DNA of 61,509 nt, taken from positions 1 through 61,509 of the forward strand of contig JAQWQB010000018.1 in NCBI GenBank assembly GCA_029245065.1, given 5' to 3'. The DNA comes from Flavobacteriales bacterium (lineage in GTDB: Bacteria; Bacteroidota; Bacteroidia; Flavobacteriales_D; Sanyastnellaceae). Shown here one piece after another: positions 36,501-45,775 of the stretch. The first letter of the stretch is position 1, and each line of letters starts with the position of its first letter. Position numbers and translations under genes: made by a program. The notes under the pieces were generated by a model. It worked only from the letters and a program-made list of their open reading frames with translations. It had not been told where the DNA came from and did no database searches.

Positions 36501-39250
36501 GAAAGGTTTTCTACTGTTAGGCTATCACCGGTACACAACGGGTTGAGAATCATGTTGAAATCGGGAATAGGCGGGGGTAGAAGGTCTAGAATGTGGGTTG
36601 CTTCAGACTGACAACCAAAAATGTCTTCAGCCGTGAAAGTCGCTGAGAATGCGGTATCCCAAGAAGGAGGAAGAAACTCGTGAATAGGATTCAATTCGTT
36701 CGAAGTCGTTCCGTCTGAGAACTCCCATGTGTAGGTGTCTAGGAAATTGCCAAGTGGTTGAAAGTCAATAATTACGGCGTCGCACCCTTCCACAACCACC
36801 GGGTCGAAATCGGCAAAAGTTAAATCGTTCCAGATGTAGACAGCATCCTCATAAACCGTAGTTTGAGAGCATCCAGAAACATCTGTCCCGTTCAGTGTGA
36901 TGTCATAATAGCCTTGGTTCTCGTAAGCAATGTCTGGGAAGAAGTTGGCTGCTAGTGAGAAAGTAGCATACGCTTGCGTTCCGTCTGGAAACGTAGTGGT
37001 GGCTTCCCATATGTTTTCGTCGTTCAAGACGCAATAGAGCGTTGCTCCATTTCCAAAATCAATGTTCCACTCCACGTAGTCTGCCGCGTCAGCTGTTGTG
37101 AAATTGGGCTCAAGAGGTGCGCAACCTTGCCATGGGTTCACAACCAAGTCAATGGGCTCCGTTTCTGTGACAACGGTGAATGTTCTATCGTCTGGACAGC
37201 CGGTTTCATCGTTGTATGCAATGAGTGTTACTACGTACGTGCCCGGCCCTGGATAAACGTGTGTTGGATTGAGATCGTTGTACACCAGTGGAGACCCATC
37301 ACCAAAATCCCAAACAAGCGAGTCAGCGACAATCGATTCATCAGTAAAGGTTACCAAGTTCAAATCAGCGCAATCTTGTTCGAATGAATACATGGCCACC
37401 GGTCCAGAGATGTACATGTAATCCTCTAGGAGCAGCAATGCGTTGCATGCCTGGTTATACACACTTAATGTCACATCAAAATAGCCGGTGTCTTGGTAAT
37501 CATGAATGATGCAGGAATCTGGAAAGCTCAACGTTTGCCAGCCGGTATTGTCTCCGAAGTTCCAACTGTATGAGGTGTTCTCCACCATGGAGGTGCAAAA
37601 TTCCACTGGTTCGCCAGCACAACCAATGGTGTTGTCAGCCATGAAATCAGAAACTACGTTTGGTTGAACCAAAATGGTTTGACTGGCATCAATGACGGAA
37701 GTACATCCGTTTTGTGTCGTAAGGGCCACTTGGATGGTATACTCCCCTGGCTCGGTATACGCATATAGTGGGTTTTCGCCAGTAGCGTCAATCACTCCAT
37801 CACCGTCAAAATCCCATTCGATGTCTATAATCGCTTCAACACTTTCAATCTGTACATTCGAAATCAGAACGGGCTCGTCGGTACAAATCACATCCGGATT
37901 GATAAAGCTGATCACTGGAGGGGCTATTTCAATAGCGTCTGACACACTTAGTGTGTCGCTACAACCATTGTTTGTATTCACAATCAGGTCTACAGAATAC
38001 AACCCGAAATCTGTGAAGGTGTAGGTCAAGTCTGTGTTCGTTCCGGCGCTAACACCGTCAATGAACCATTCATAATCCGTAATTCCTTGGCCGTTGCTCA
38101 GGTTATCAAAGTTAACCTCGAACGGCACCTGACACGAAGCGTTGTCATCAGCTAAAAAGTCAACCATGAGTGGAGCAAGCACCTCAATGTTCAATGAGCC
38201 GTCTGTTTGTCCTTCGCAGTTGTTAGAGTAGAACGCCGTCAGTACAGGATTGTAATTGCCTTCTGTTGTATAGGCATAACTAACAGAGGGGCCTGTTGCG
38301 TCTTCTATGCCATCTCCATCAAAATCCCAAGACCATGAAGTAGGTGCTGGTGTACTGGTGTCTTCGAAAATGATGCTGCCACCTGCACACAAAACTGTTT
38401 CAGAAGCCGTGAAAGAGGGAATAGGTGCAGAAATAATTTCAATGGTTTCACATTGCTCAGTGACACACCCGATGTTGTTTTCAACCGTTAGGCAGACATT
38501 GTAGCTGTCTAAATTGTTGAAGGTGTGGGAAACGTCAGATGGACCATTCGTTGATTGAGTCAACCCATCGTCGAAATCCCAACTGCAAGTAATTCCATCT
38601 CCTGAGGAGTTGTTCGTGAAGTCGATGATTGCTGGCGGGTTGCAGTCGTTGAACGTAGACGGCACAAATTCGGCAATAGGAAACGCATCACTCACTTCAA
38701 TCAAGTCAGGAATAGAAACGGCACTAAAACAGCCAAATTCATCTTCTATGGAGAGGATTGGCGTGTACGTTCCCGCGTTTTGGTAACAGTAGCTAGGGTT
38801 CTGGTTTGAATCGATGATTCCGTTTCCAAAATCCCATGACCACTCAATGATTTCACCTCCGTCGGTAGTTGTTTCATCAGAGAAGTTCACACAAAGCGGA
38901 TAGCATCCTGCCGTAACATCAGCAGATAAATTGGCTACCGGAGGAGCATGAACTGTGATGAAGTCCTCAATGGTCTGCGTTTCGCCACCGTCAATGGTGA
39001 GGGTCACATCATAGGTGCCGGGCATTGAGAAAATGTCAATATACTGCGAGGAACCAGAGGTAACAACACTAGCATCAGGGTAGGTGATGACCCACTCAAA
39101 TGTAGTAACCGTAGCAGGGTCAGGCGTATCTAGGGTGAGAATTACCGGCATAGGCGCGCACCCTTCAGTCTCGCTCGTGGAGAACGAAATTTGGGCCACT
39201 AGTCCGGTACTGACTAGTAGGAAAACCAATATGAATATGGCTCTTACCAA
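33599..39250 (-). CDS. Giant PKD-repeat surface protein with CHU_C T9SS domain
   Basis: A 1883-residue protein beginning at TTG 39250 (no ATG lies between the upstream in-frame stop and this codon) with a signal peptide ending near residue 20 (STGLVAQ). It carries well over a dozen PKD/Ig-like repeats marked by WDFGDG / WDFDGDG cores and NPxHxYxxxGxYxVxL-like tails, and ends in a CHU_C domain (IPNTFTPDGDGLNEIF, FNRWGETVFES, DGVYTWQLEV). Expected to be exported by T9SS and held on the surface; adhesion or gliding-related roles are possible. The gene stands alone between the isomerase gene and a degraded T9SS gene. Confidence 0.87.
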   Translation of the reverse strand: MVRAIFILVFLLVSTGLVAQISFSTSETEGCAPMPVILTLDTPDPATVTTFEWVITYPDASVVTSGSSQYIDIFSMPGTYDVTLTIDGGETQTIEDFITVHAPPVANLSADVTAGCYPLCVNFSDETTTDGGEIIEWSWDFGNGIIDSNQNPSYCYQNAGTYTPILSIEDEFGCFSAVSIPDLIEVSDAFPIAEFVPSTFNDCNPPAIIDFTNNSSGDGITCSWDFDDGLTQSTNGPSDVSHTFNNLDSYNVCLTVENNIGCVTEQCETIEIISAPIPSFTASETVLCAGGSIIFEDTSTPAPTSWSWDFDGDGIEDATGPSVSYAYTTEGNYNPVLTAFYSNNCEGQTDGSLNIEVLAPLMVDFLADDNASCQVPFEVNFDNLSNGQGITDYEWFIDGVSAGTNTDLTYTFTDFGLYSVDLIVNTNNGCSDTLSVSDAIEIAPPVISFINPDVICTDEPVLISNVQIESVEAIIDIEWDFDGDGVIDATGENPLYAYTEPGEYTIQVALTTQNGCTSVIDASQTILVQPNVVSDFMADNTIGCAGEPVEFCTSMVENTSYSWNFGDNTGWQTLSFPDSCIIHDYQDTGYFDVTLSVYNQACNALLLLEDYMYISGPVAMYSFEQDCADLNLVTFTDESIVADSLVWDFGDGSPLVYNDLNPTHVYPGPGTYVVTLIAYNDETGCPDDRTFTVVTETEPIDLVVNPWQGCAPLEPNFTTADAADYVEWNIDFGNGATLYCVLNDENIWEATTTFPDGTQAYATFSLAANFFPDIAYENQGYYDITLNGTDVSGCSQTTVYEDAVYIWNDLTFADFDPVVVEGCDAVIIDFQPLGNFLDTYTWEFSDGTTSNELNPIHEFLPPSWDTAFSATFTAEDIFGCQSEATHILDLLPPPIPDFNMILNPLCTGDSLTVENLSIGDNLTYSWDFGDPASGAENVSTDEDAFHFYNENGQYSVCLTAENAQGCQQTSCQNDLVNINSPMAEFTFDSQINNCLFGVQFENTSQGTISCSQWSFGDDQFGSGISTFHTYPIGVYDVELVICNDLGCYDTTMVADIFNFSNIIGPFEIGLDDISCAPFQTTFEAFNTDDDTFTYFWEFGDGFGDPDNNTTTSHTYAEPGEYCPSLIMEDQNGCPFFIECEVPIVVEEFTFDITPVTAICFGDSTQVSFTGATSYELSHPEFFTPIVDETYWLQAPTSTDIVVTGNYEDCSFEQTIPFVVNQLPDVTLAVPAEVCFETDPVVLDGGLPIGPTGEYTVEGAVATSFDPSMTDETSYTVVYTFVDDEGCVNSDAAEVYINPLPEVALTAFDPLCEAADLAILAGGSPLGGDYIMNDEVVSEFSPSVGFGEYDITYVYTDANGCVEEDNGSITVNPQPQVSFESEDFCWEEAVDLTSTSTIDQGTITDWDWVFDGDQFINDSPNATIQPDGPGTFDLELTVTSDAGCAEVIATQVTAFTTPIADFLVEDVCEGEPFELNDASTTDGEVIASWEWSVNGTLLSEDQNPNSFDTSVYGDYTVELVVTTTEGCEGVLSQNIEVFPIPEVVFSAEDICHTESLFIPNESTIPASTIDSYEWQTGDGSVLTSTDFDFDYISPGDYTITLTAVSADGCSVSSAQDITVLDNPIASFGAAITTTCSGGLIEFEDLSFINNGDIVTWSWTANGELFSQEQNPSYDAIEPGYFDIALTVTSQEGCTGTYGIPNLVEVNPSPVADFNYAPNEPTTSIPYIYATDASIGADNWEYTTSDGGLYTTPDFEHEFPGDGVYDVQLVVTNEFGCTDTLLISLEVTPDLSVFIPNTFTPDGDGLNEIFVPVVSGALLDHYHFRIFNRWGETVFESTNPGEGWVGNHQGQGHYVPDGVYTWQLEVTSTESADYQTIMGHVNIIR

Positions 39251-39494
39251 TGTATAGTCCGTTTAGATCGGTTTAGCATGTTATTAACAAAGTTAACACC
39301 CTGTTGTTAAAATGACGAAGAAAAAGGGGTGATAGTTGCTTGTTCTTCGACATTCAGACAATATTTAGACGCTTTTTCTCGTTATTCGTCACTTAAAAAT
39401 GCCAAATTCCTACAAAACAATTTCCTGTAACCTCTTGGAATTCAGCTAGAACCTGGAGTGGTAGCGGTATCTAGAGCAGATATAGGGGTATAAA

Positions 39495-39512
39495 AAAGGG
39501 CCGAAGCCCTTT
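39495..39512 (-). terminator. Intrinsic terminator of the interrupted T9SS gene
   Basis: 7-bp stem AAAGGGC / GCCCTTT with a 4-nt loop, then six U on the minus strand, 22 nt after the stop at 39535. That the terminator is intact fits a recently broken gene. Confidence 0.75.
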
Positions 39513-39534
39513 CATTTTTTTGATTATTTCTTCG

Positions 39535-42500
39535 TCAACGGATGATTACATCAATCACGATGGGTAGAAAATCATCTGGAGAAGTAATTTGCAAGTGATA
39601 AATACCAGGAGCGAGCTGATCATTCGCAATTCTCCAGGTGGTAGAATTCATGTTCTCCAAGTTTTCTACGAGCTTGCCTTGCGCATTGTAGAGCGCAATA
39701 TTCCAAGGGCCAGAATGACTCAGTTGAAGTGTAGAAGCGGAAGTAACCGGATTCGGATAAAACGTTGCTTGAATTCCACTCAGATTTGAAACACCCGTTG
39801 CCATAACAAAAACGCCATCAGAAAGGCCTGAACAGCCTACTGTATTGGTTATCTCAACACTGTATGTTCCGTCTTCAAGAACCGTGTATTCTACTTCGTT
39901 AGCTCCTTCAATAGCAGCGCCATTCAAGAACCACTGCCAAGCTTGTCCGCTCGTAGCTGTCAAGAAAACACCATCTTGCGTGAAGTTGGCATTCGGAACA
40001 TTCCACACGGTAACAGGCAGTGAAGTTTCTGTTTCACAAAGTGGGTTGGTGGCAACTAAACTGAGTGTGTATTCGGCGTTGTCATTTGGTACGAATTCTA
40101 GTAACTGTTCCGTCCCGATGATTTCGCCATCAAACAACCAGTTCCAAGTTTCAATATATGGAGCGGTAGCTTCCGCAGTTATGGTTTCGCCAAGACAGAT
40201 TTCTTCCGGTGCTATAAAGTTGGCTTCAGCGCCGCACTCATATATGGTATGAAAAACGGTATTTGTGACAATAGCAGGGTTTAGGTCGAAGAAAATATGA
40301 GCAGTATTCGTGATTTCTGTGCCTGCTGGTAATTCTTCAAGTGGTTGAATGGAGTAAAATACAGCGCCTATGCTTTCGTCAAATGACGTAGTTGAATCTG
40401 GTAGATTAATGTTCTCAAACAAGAAGGTCACTTCTCGCGTATCCCAATCTAAAGTCGTCACCACGTCATGGGTGCTTTCTTCAAATTGGAACGTACTTAG
40501 ATCTAGATTTACGTCCAATGTATCTCTTAACAGCACATCAGTTGCAGGTGCATTACCTGTATTTTGAAAACGAATTCGGTACCGGATTTCAGTGTCGTTC
40601 AAAATGAAATTGGGCTCTGCATAGCCTTCTGGTTCGGCAGCTTTATCATTGGGGTCATAAGCGCAGGTGACAATGTCTTCATCTATGAATTCACCATAAG
40701 CCACCACATCTTCTCCTTCGAATGCTGTTGCTGTGTATGTGTTGATGATGGTTTCTCCAATAAAATCTACCGACGGGCCTATTAAACCAATAGTTATGGT
40801 GAATGAAGAACCGGGAGCTAGGTCTTCGAAATTCCACGTCAGGGTATTGCCATCTGTCAAATCAGGGGTGTCGCCCCAAGTTTCAAATCCGCCGTAGGCC
40901 GGATCATAGGTTAATACCGCATTCCCACTTAACGGTGTGTTACCCATATTTTCAACGCTCATGAACACAAAATCGGTGGCTCCACTGCATGGAACACCTT
41001 CAAAAAAGGAAAATGATGTAATGGCAATTTCTTGGATGGCATCTTCGTTCGTCAGCCCAAAAGAAATTGGAGGGAAACCTATCCCATTGATTTCAAAGCC
41101 TTGTGATTCAGAAGTAGTAAAGGTTGGGAATTGGTCATTTGCTTCAACCGAAAGTGTGTACGAACCATTTTCAAGCTCTAGTAATTCGTAGTACCCATTC
41201 TCATCGGTAAAAATGGTTTGGTTGGTTGGTTCTAAAAGGATGGCGTAGTTCGGAAGTCCATAGTCAAACTCAGAATCGAATACACCATTCACATTGGCGT
41301 CATAGAACACATATCCGGAGACACCAATAAGGCACGAACCATCATCTTCCGTTGCTTGAGGGTTGTAGTTCGTGGCTAGTGGGTCAGTGCATCCGGAATA
41401 AATACACCCAAAATCAAATGTTGCTTCTGGGTCATAATTGTCAGCTTCCTCATCTGTACAACCAAGGTTGCAAGAGACACCTTCACCTACCTCAAATTCA
41501 ACAGGTATTAAGTCTATGAAAATATCGGCTCCTAGGCATTCAATTTGCAAGGTTTGCAGATCTTGCAAGAGCAGATTGAACCCTTGAATGAAATAAGTTC
41601 CTGGAGCAAGGCACATCTCATTGATTCCAAATGACATCCCATCTCCTTCAGCAGCAGAAGCCAAGGTGCCAGATGCCACGAAAGCTCCATCAGAGTCAGT
41701 GATTAAATAATAGCCTTCGAGCCATGCAAGTCCGAGGACATCTGTCATGGTTACTACAACCGTCTCATCTGTACATTCATATGAACAGGAACCGTCATCT
41801 TCTGTGGCAAGTATAAAGTAGTTGTAGGCGGAAGGGTCCATACATCCAGAGTACATACAAGAACCGTCATCTACGCCAGCTTCAGGGTCAAAGTTTGAAG
41901 CAAGTATATCGGTACATCCAAGGTAAAAACATGAACCGTCGTCTACGGTAGCAATTTCATCATAATTTTCCGCTAACGGGTCTGTACATCCAGGACAGTC
42001 ATTGCTGCATGAGCCATCGTCATAAGTCAATCCTTCTTGGTAATTGCAAAAGGCAGGGTCTGTGCATCCATAGCAGGATTCAAAGTTGCATGTGGAATTG
42101 TCCACATCTTCAGGATCCACATCTTCGGCATAATTACACGCCAAAGGATCATTGCAAAAAGTGTTGTCGAAGATGAGTCCAAGCATACTTCCATCAGCAT
42201 CAGAGCCATCTGATAAGCACTCAGAATTCCACATGTAGTTGATTACCTGCTCATTATCTCCCTCAATAAAAACCTGCAGGTTCAGTTTGAATGTCAGTGT
42301 TCCGTCAGTGGTGAATTGACCCAGAAGAATACTGTTTTCTGTACCTATTCCAGTCGCGGCTGCCTCAGGAACGATATAAACTGCCCCGTCTTCTACCAAA
42401 AGAGGCACTCCATTTTCAACCGAAAATGAATCGTCAAAAGGAATTCCAATACTGGATAAATAACCAAGTTGTGAGGCACCATCAGCATTGAGGTTATCAA

Positions 42501-42831
42501 CCCCAAGAGTTAACCAAGAATCGGCCTCAATTTCTGGGAATATCCCGAACAAAGAGGGATTAACTTCGGAGCCCAACACAGACCCAATGGAGGCATTATA
42601 AAACGAAGTGCTGGTTGAGATTTCCAGTGGACTGCAATCTAGTCCGAACAAGGCAATGATTTCATCTGTAGGATTCAGCATGTTCGCATAAACTCTGTAA
42701 GTCGTAGTTCCTTCAGGTTGAATAGAGGCTGGGTCCTGCAGTTCATAAGGAACAACATCTACGGAAACAAGTTACGCGTTCATGGCAAAGGTGACCGCCA
42801 GAAACGCGAAGAGCGTGAGAATGTTTTTCAT
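39535..42831 (-). pseudogene. Large T9SS surface protein gene interrupted by a stop at codon 20
   Basis: ATG 42831 opens a signal peptide (MKNILTLFAFLAVTFAMNA) followed at once by TAA (42774-42772), then the same frame runs open for 1078 codons to 39535. One base change would restore the expected Q (A|QLVSVDVVPYEL). The rest is intact: an N-terminal domain, about seven cysteine repeats (GCTDPLAxNYDPxATxDDGSC style), an SdrD/carboxypeptidase-like repeat (GYVFYDANVNGVFDSE), a DUF7619 domain (CAYDPNDKAAEP, RYRIRFQNTGNAPATDVLLRDTLD), Ig-like repeats and a T9SS type A tail (ATFYPNPVTSAS...GIYHLQIT). Starting at the inner ATG (42681) would give a protein with no signal peptide. Either a recent pseudogene or a gene read through the stop. 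Confidence 0.8.
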
Positions 42832-42931
42832 GATAAGGTAATCTAGTAATTCAGTTTTCAGGGCAGAAGTTAATGATTAAGAACGAATTGCCACTTAATG
42901 CGAAGAGAGCGTCACGAAGAGAAAAGGGTTC

Positions 42932-43366
42932 TTAACTGCCGGCTGTTGCAATACACTTCAACTCAATCGCAATTGGCGTCGGCAAGCTATCAATTGCAAC
43001 AGTGGTTCGGCAAGGCTGGTTGTCTTTGAAGTATTCAGCGTAAATTTTGTTGAAGGTCTTGAAGTCACGTTTCATATCAGTTAGGAAAACAGTCACATCT
43101 ACTAGGTTTTCCCACGAGCTGCCTGAAGCTTCTAAGACCATTTTCACGTTGTGGAAAACACTGTGAACTTGCGCCTCAAAATCAAATTCCTCAAAATTAC
43201 CGTTGTGGTCTAATTTAAGGCCAGGAACAGAACTGTCATGGGTATCAGACTTTGCCACTCGTGGGCCCACACCAGAGAGAAACAACAGGTTTCCAACTTT
43301 TCGTGCGTGAGGATAAAGCCCTACTGGCTTGGGTGCTTCAGATGCGTTGATGCGTTCGTTGCTCAT
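42932..43366 (-). CDS. RidA (YjgF/UK114) family protein, 2-aminomuconate-deaminase-like
   Basis: A 144-residue protein starting at ATG 43366. VGLYPHARKVGNLLFLSGVGPR at the N-terminus (quoted in part), the VFHNVKMVLEASGSSWENLVDVTVFLTDM core and the CRTTVAIDSLPTPIAIELKCIA end define the Rid family; the YPHAR...GVGPR opening is the form seen in 2-aminomuconate deaminases of tryptophan/kynurenine breakdown. No other kynurenine gene is nearby, so general enamine/imine hydrolysis is equally possible. Confidence 0.88.
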   Translation of the reverse strand: MSNERINASEAPKPVGLYPHARKVGNLLFLSGVGPRVAKSDTHDSSVPGLKLDHNGNFEEFDFEAQVHSVFHNVKMVLEASGSSWENLVDVTVFLTDMKRDFKTFNKIYAEYFKDNQPCRTTVAIDSLPTPIAIELKCIATAGS

Positions 43367-43528
43367 GATGGTTTTTTTGGTGCTGCAAGATAACAACTGA
43401 TGCGGAATTGGCACACTGTAAGACAATTCCCATAAGAGGGTGAGGTTCATTGACTACAACTGGTCAGAAAAATTGCTGCTAATCTTGGTTATTCAATCAT
43501 ACGTGCTAGCGTAGTTAAACTTACAGAC

Positions 43529-43609
43529 ATGATTCAAGCAATACGTCGTGCTGAGAACTGGTTTAATTCCAGTTTTGGTTGGTTTTTCACCAACGGAATG
43601 AAAAAATAA
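43529..43609 (+). CDS. 26-residue small protein candidate
   Basis: ATG 43529 to TAA 43607-43609 encodes MIQAIRRAENWFNSSFGWFF followed by TNGMKK. It is amphipathic and very aromatic (two W, four F), with basic ends. A strong terminator lies 27 nt downstream on the same strand, which would be odd for an empty 330-base gap. The sequence reminds me of tiny conserved Bacteroidota ORFs containing W-F-N...F-G-W-F-F-T-N-G, but I cannot verify that. It might be a membrane-surface peptide. No clear promoter was found. Confidence 0.5.
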   Translation: MIQAIRRAENWFNSSFGWFFTNGMKK

Positions 43610-43636
43610 TTTCACTAGTTAGTCCATTATAAACGC

Positions 43637-43672
43637 AAAACCCCTGTTGAATGAGAGATCAACAGGGGTTTT
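43637..43672 (+). terminator. Strong intrinsic terminator
   Basis: Perfect 14-bp inverted repeat AAAACCCCTGTTGA / TCAACAGGGGTTTT, 8-nt loop, then TTTGTTTTT on the plus strand. It follows the small ORF, and may also act for the minus-strand aminopeptidase gene ending at 43697. Confidence 0.85.
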
Positions 43673-43696
43673 TGTTTTTGGTGAAGACAGGTCCGA

Positions 43697-44983
43697 TTAA
43701 TTCATCAAGTCTTCAATTTCATCTGCTTCCAACGGAATATGCCCCATAAGGTCGCGGTAACCATCTTGTTGGATCACAATGTCGTTTTCCAATCGAATCC
43801 CAAGATTCTCTTCACGAATGTATATTCCCGGCTCAACGGTGAAAACATTGCCTTCTTGAATTGGCTCGTGCCAAGGGCCTACATCATGGACGTCAATGCC
43901 AATGAAATGGCTTGTTCCGTGCATGAAGTATTTCTTGTAGGCTGGCCAATCAGGATTTTGTTTCTCAACGTCGTGGCGGTCAATTAACTTCAAATTCAGG
44001 AGCTGTTCTGTCATGAGATCACCAACCTGCTTGTGGTACTCATGCAAGCTAACCCCCGGACGAAGCAAATTGCTGGCGTCTTTCATTACTGAAAGCACAG
44101 CGTTGTACACGTCTTTTTGACGATCGGTGAATTTGCCGCTAACAGGAATGCATCGTGTCATATCAGCTGCATAGTTCCCATATTCAGCTCCAACATCCAT
44201 GAGGATAACATCTCCTGCATTACATTGGGCATCATTTTCGATGTAATGCAGTACACAAGCGTTAAATCCGCTTGCGATAATTGGCGTGTAGGCGAATCCA
44301 CGCGATCCTTGACGCAAAAATTCATGCGCGAATTCCGCTTCAATTTCATATTCCATCACGCCCGGCTTCACAAATTTCAGAACGCGTTCAAAACCGTCTT
44401 TGGTAATGTTGCAGGCCTGCTGCATTTGTTCAATTTCTTCGTTGGCCTTCACAGAACGAATGCGGTGCATGATGGGAGCACAACGCTCGTAGTGGTAATG
44501 AGGGTAAGTCTTTCGAATGTGTTTAGAAAAGCGAATTTCTTGTGTTTCAACATCAATGTGAGCACGTGTATGCTCGTTGCTGTTGAGGTAAATACAAGAA
44601 GCCTCTGCAAGCAATGCATGAAGAATTCGCTCCATTTGAGACTTCCAGTATACGGTACGAACCCCAGAAACGCCAAACGCTTGTTCCTTGTTCAGCTTCG
44701 CCCCTTCCCAAATAGCAATTTCTTCATTGGTTTCCTTTAGAAAGAGAATTTCACGGTGCTTTTCCAAATGACTATCGGGAAACATGACCAATACACTTTC
44801 TTCTTGATCTACACCTGAAAGGTGAAAGATATCAGACGCTTGCTTGAACGGGAGGTGCCCATCAGCACTGGTTGGCATAATGTCATTGGAGACGAAAATG
44901 GCCAAACCGCCTGGCTTCATGTGCTTTGTGAAGTTTTTACGGTTGTTTATGTAGAGGTCGTTCGAAAGCTGTTTGTAACGCAT
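43697..44983 (-). CDS. pepP: Xaa-Pro aminopeptidase (aminopeptidase P family)
   Basis: A 428-residue M24 peptidase. The pita-bread metal ligands are visible: D in ILMDVGAEYGNYAADMTR (two Asp), H in HGTSHFIGIDVHD, E in VFTVEPGIYI and E in GIRLENDIVI. The first ~175 residues form the creatinase N-terminal domain. It removes N-terminal residues preceding proline; a two-metal (usually manganese) enzyme, cytoplasmic. Divergent from miaE, about 95 bases apart. Confidence 0.93.
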   Translation of the reverse strand: MRYKQLSNDLYINNRKNFTKHMKPGGLAIFVSNDIMPTSADGHLPFKQASDIFHLSGVDQEESVLVMFPDSHLEKHREILFLKETNEEIAIWEGAKLNKEQAFGVSGVRTVYWKSQMERILHALLAEASCIYLNSNEHTRAHIDVETQEIRFSKHIRKTYPHYHYERCAPIMHRIRSVKANEEIEQMQQACNITKDGFERVLKFVKPGVMEYEIEAEFAHEFLRQGSRGFAYTPIIASGFNACVLHYIENDAQCNAGDVILMDVGAEYGNYAADMTRCIPVSGKFTDRQKDVYNAVLSVMKDASNLLRPGVSLHEYHKQVGDLMTEQLLNLKLIDRHDVEKQNPDWPAYKKYFMHGTSHFIGIDVHDVGPWHEPIQEGNVFTVEPGIYIREENLGIRLENDIVIQQDGYRDLMGHIPLEADEIEDLMN

Positions 44984-45077
44984 AAATTGAAGTTTGCGCC
45001 AAGATACAAAGAAGGAATAGGCTGGGGTGTGGCGAAAAGGCCAAAAATCGTTTTTGATTGTTCCGTACCTTTGCGCT

Positions 45078-45677
45078 ATGGAAAAGAAGAAGGTTATGCT
45101 TGGGCTTCAGTTGCCTACCGATCCGCGTTGGGTAGATGTGGTTAAAATGAACATCGACGAAGTATTGACAGACCATGCTTGGTGCGAACAAAAAGCGGCA
45201 TCCAACGCCATTTCGACCATCGTTCGCTTTTCCGAACACGATGACTTGGTGGAAGAAATGACCCGCATTGCCTTGGAAGAAATGGAGCATTTTGGAATGG
45301 TTCACGCCAAAATCCAAGAACGTGGATTAATCTTGGGCCCAGAACGTGCAGACGCTTATGTGCGTGACCTCCTGGCCTTCACCAAAAGAGGAGGAAGCAA
45401 AACCAACCAATTGGTAGAGAAAATGCTCTTTTCAGCCATGATCGAGGCGCGCAGTTGTGAACGCTTTCGCCTGTTGAGTGAAGAGCTTCAAGACGAAGAC
45501 CTTTGTGCCTTTTACCATGAATTGATGATCTCAGAAGCGAATCATTACACCACTTTCATTGGCTTCGCGCGCAAGTATGGCGGCGATATTGACGTAGACG
45601 CCCGCTGGCAAGAATTCCTAGAATTTGAAAGCTCGTTGATGAGCAAGTACGGCAAGAAAGAAACCATGCATGGGTAA
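45078..45677 (+). CDS. miaE: tRNA-(ms2io6A)-hydroxylase
   Basis: A 199-residue di-iron hydroxylase starting at ATG 45078 (family start MLGLxLPTDPRW shortly after). WCEQKAASNAISTI and the EEMTRIALEEMEHF plus ...MISEANHYTTF motifs give the E...ExxH pairs of the ferritin-like site. MiaE hydroxylates the isopentenyl group at tRNA position 37 using O2, so it indicates oxygen use. The longer frame upstream adds unrelated residues. Confidence 0.95.
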   Translation: MEKKKVMLGLQLPTDPRWVDVVKMNIDEVLTDHAWCEQKAASNAISTIVRFSEHDDLVEEMTRIALEEMEHFGMVHAKIQERGLILGPERADAYVRDLLAFTKRGGSKTNQLVEKMLFSAMIEARSCERFRLLSEELQDEDLCAFYHELMISEANHYTTFIGFARKYGGDIDVDARWQEFLEFESSLMSKYGKKETMHG

Positions 45678-45711
45678 TTCCCACCAGTCTAGCTCATTTT
45701 AGGTCCCAAAA

Positions 45712-45739
45712 AAACGGGCCACCCTCAGGCAGCCCGTTT
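45712..45739 (-). terminator. Intrinsic terminator of the MAM-like T9SS gene
   Basis: 8-bp stem AAACGGGC / GCCCGTTT with a 12-nt loop that can pair further, then seven U on the minus strand, 37 nt after the stop at 45776; it may also stop miaE transcripts. Confidence 0.75.
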
Positions 45740-45775
45740 CAAAATGTGGTGTTCCGACTTGCGTCGTTGAATATT

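Noticed and set aside
41330-42160. Regular repeats that might suggest a CRISPR or satellite array
   Set aside because: They are the coding repeats for DDGSC-type cysteine modules, with period and variation set by the protein.
44117-44740. 207-codon plus-strand frame
   Set aside because: Antisense to aminopeptidase P and rich in Phe/Cys/Asn, as expected for a shadow frame.
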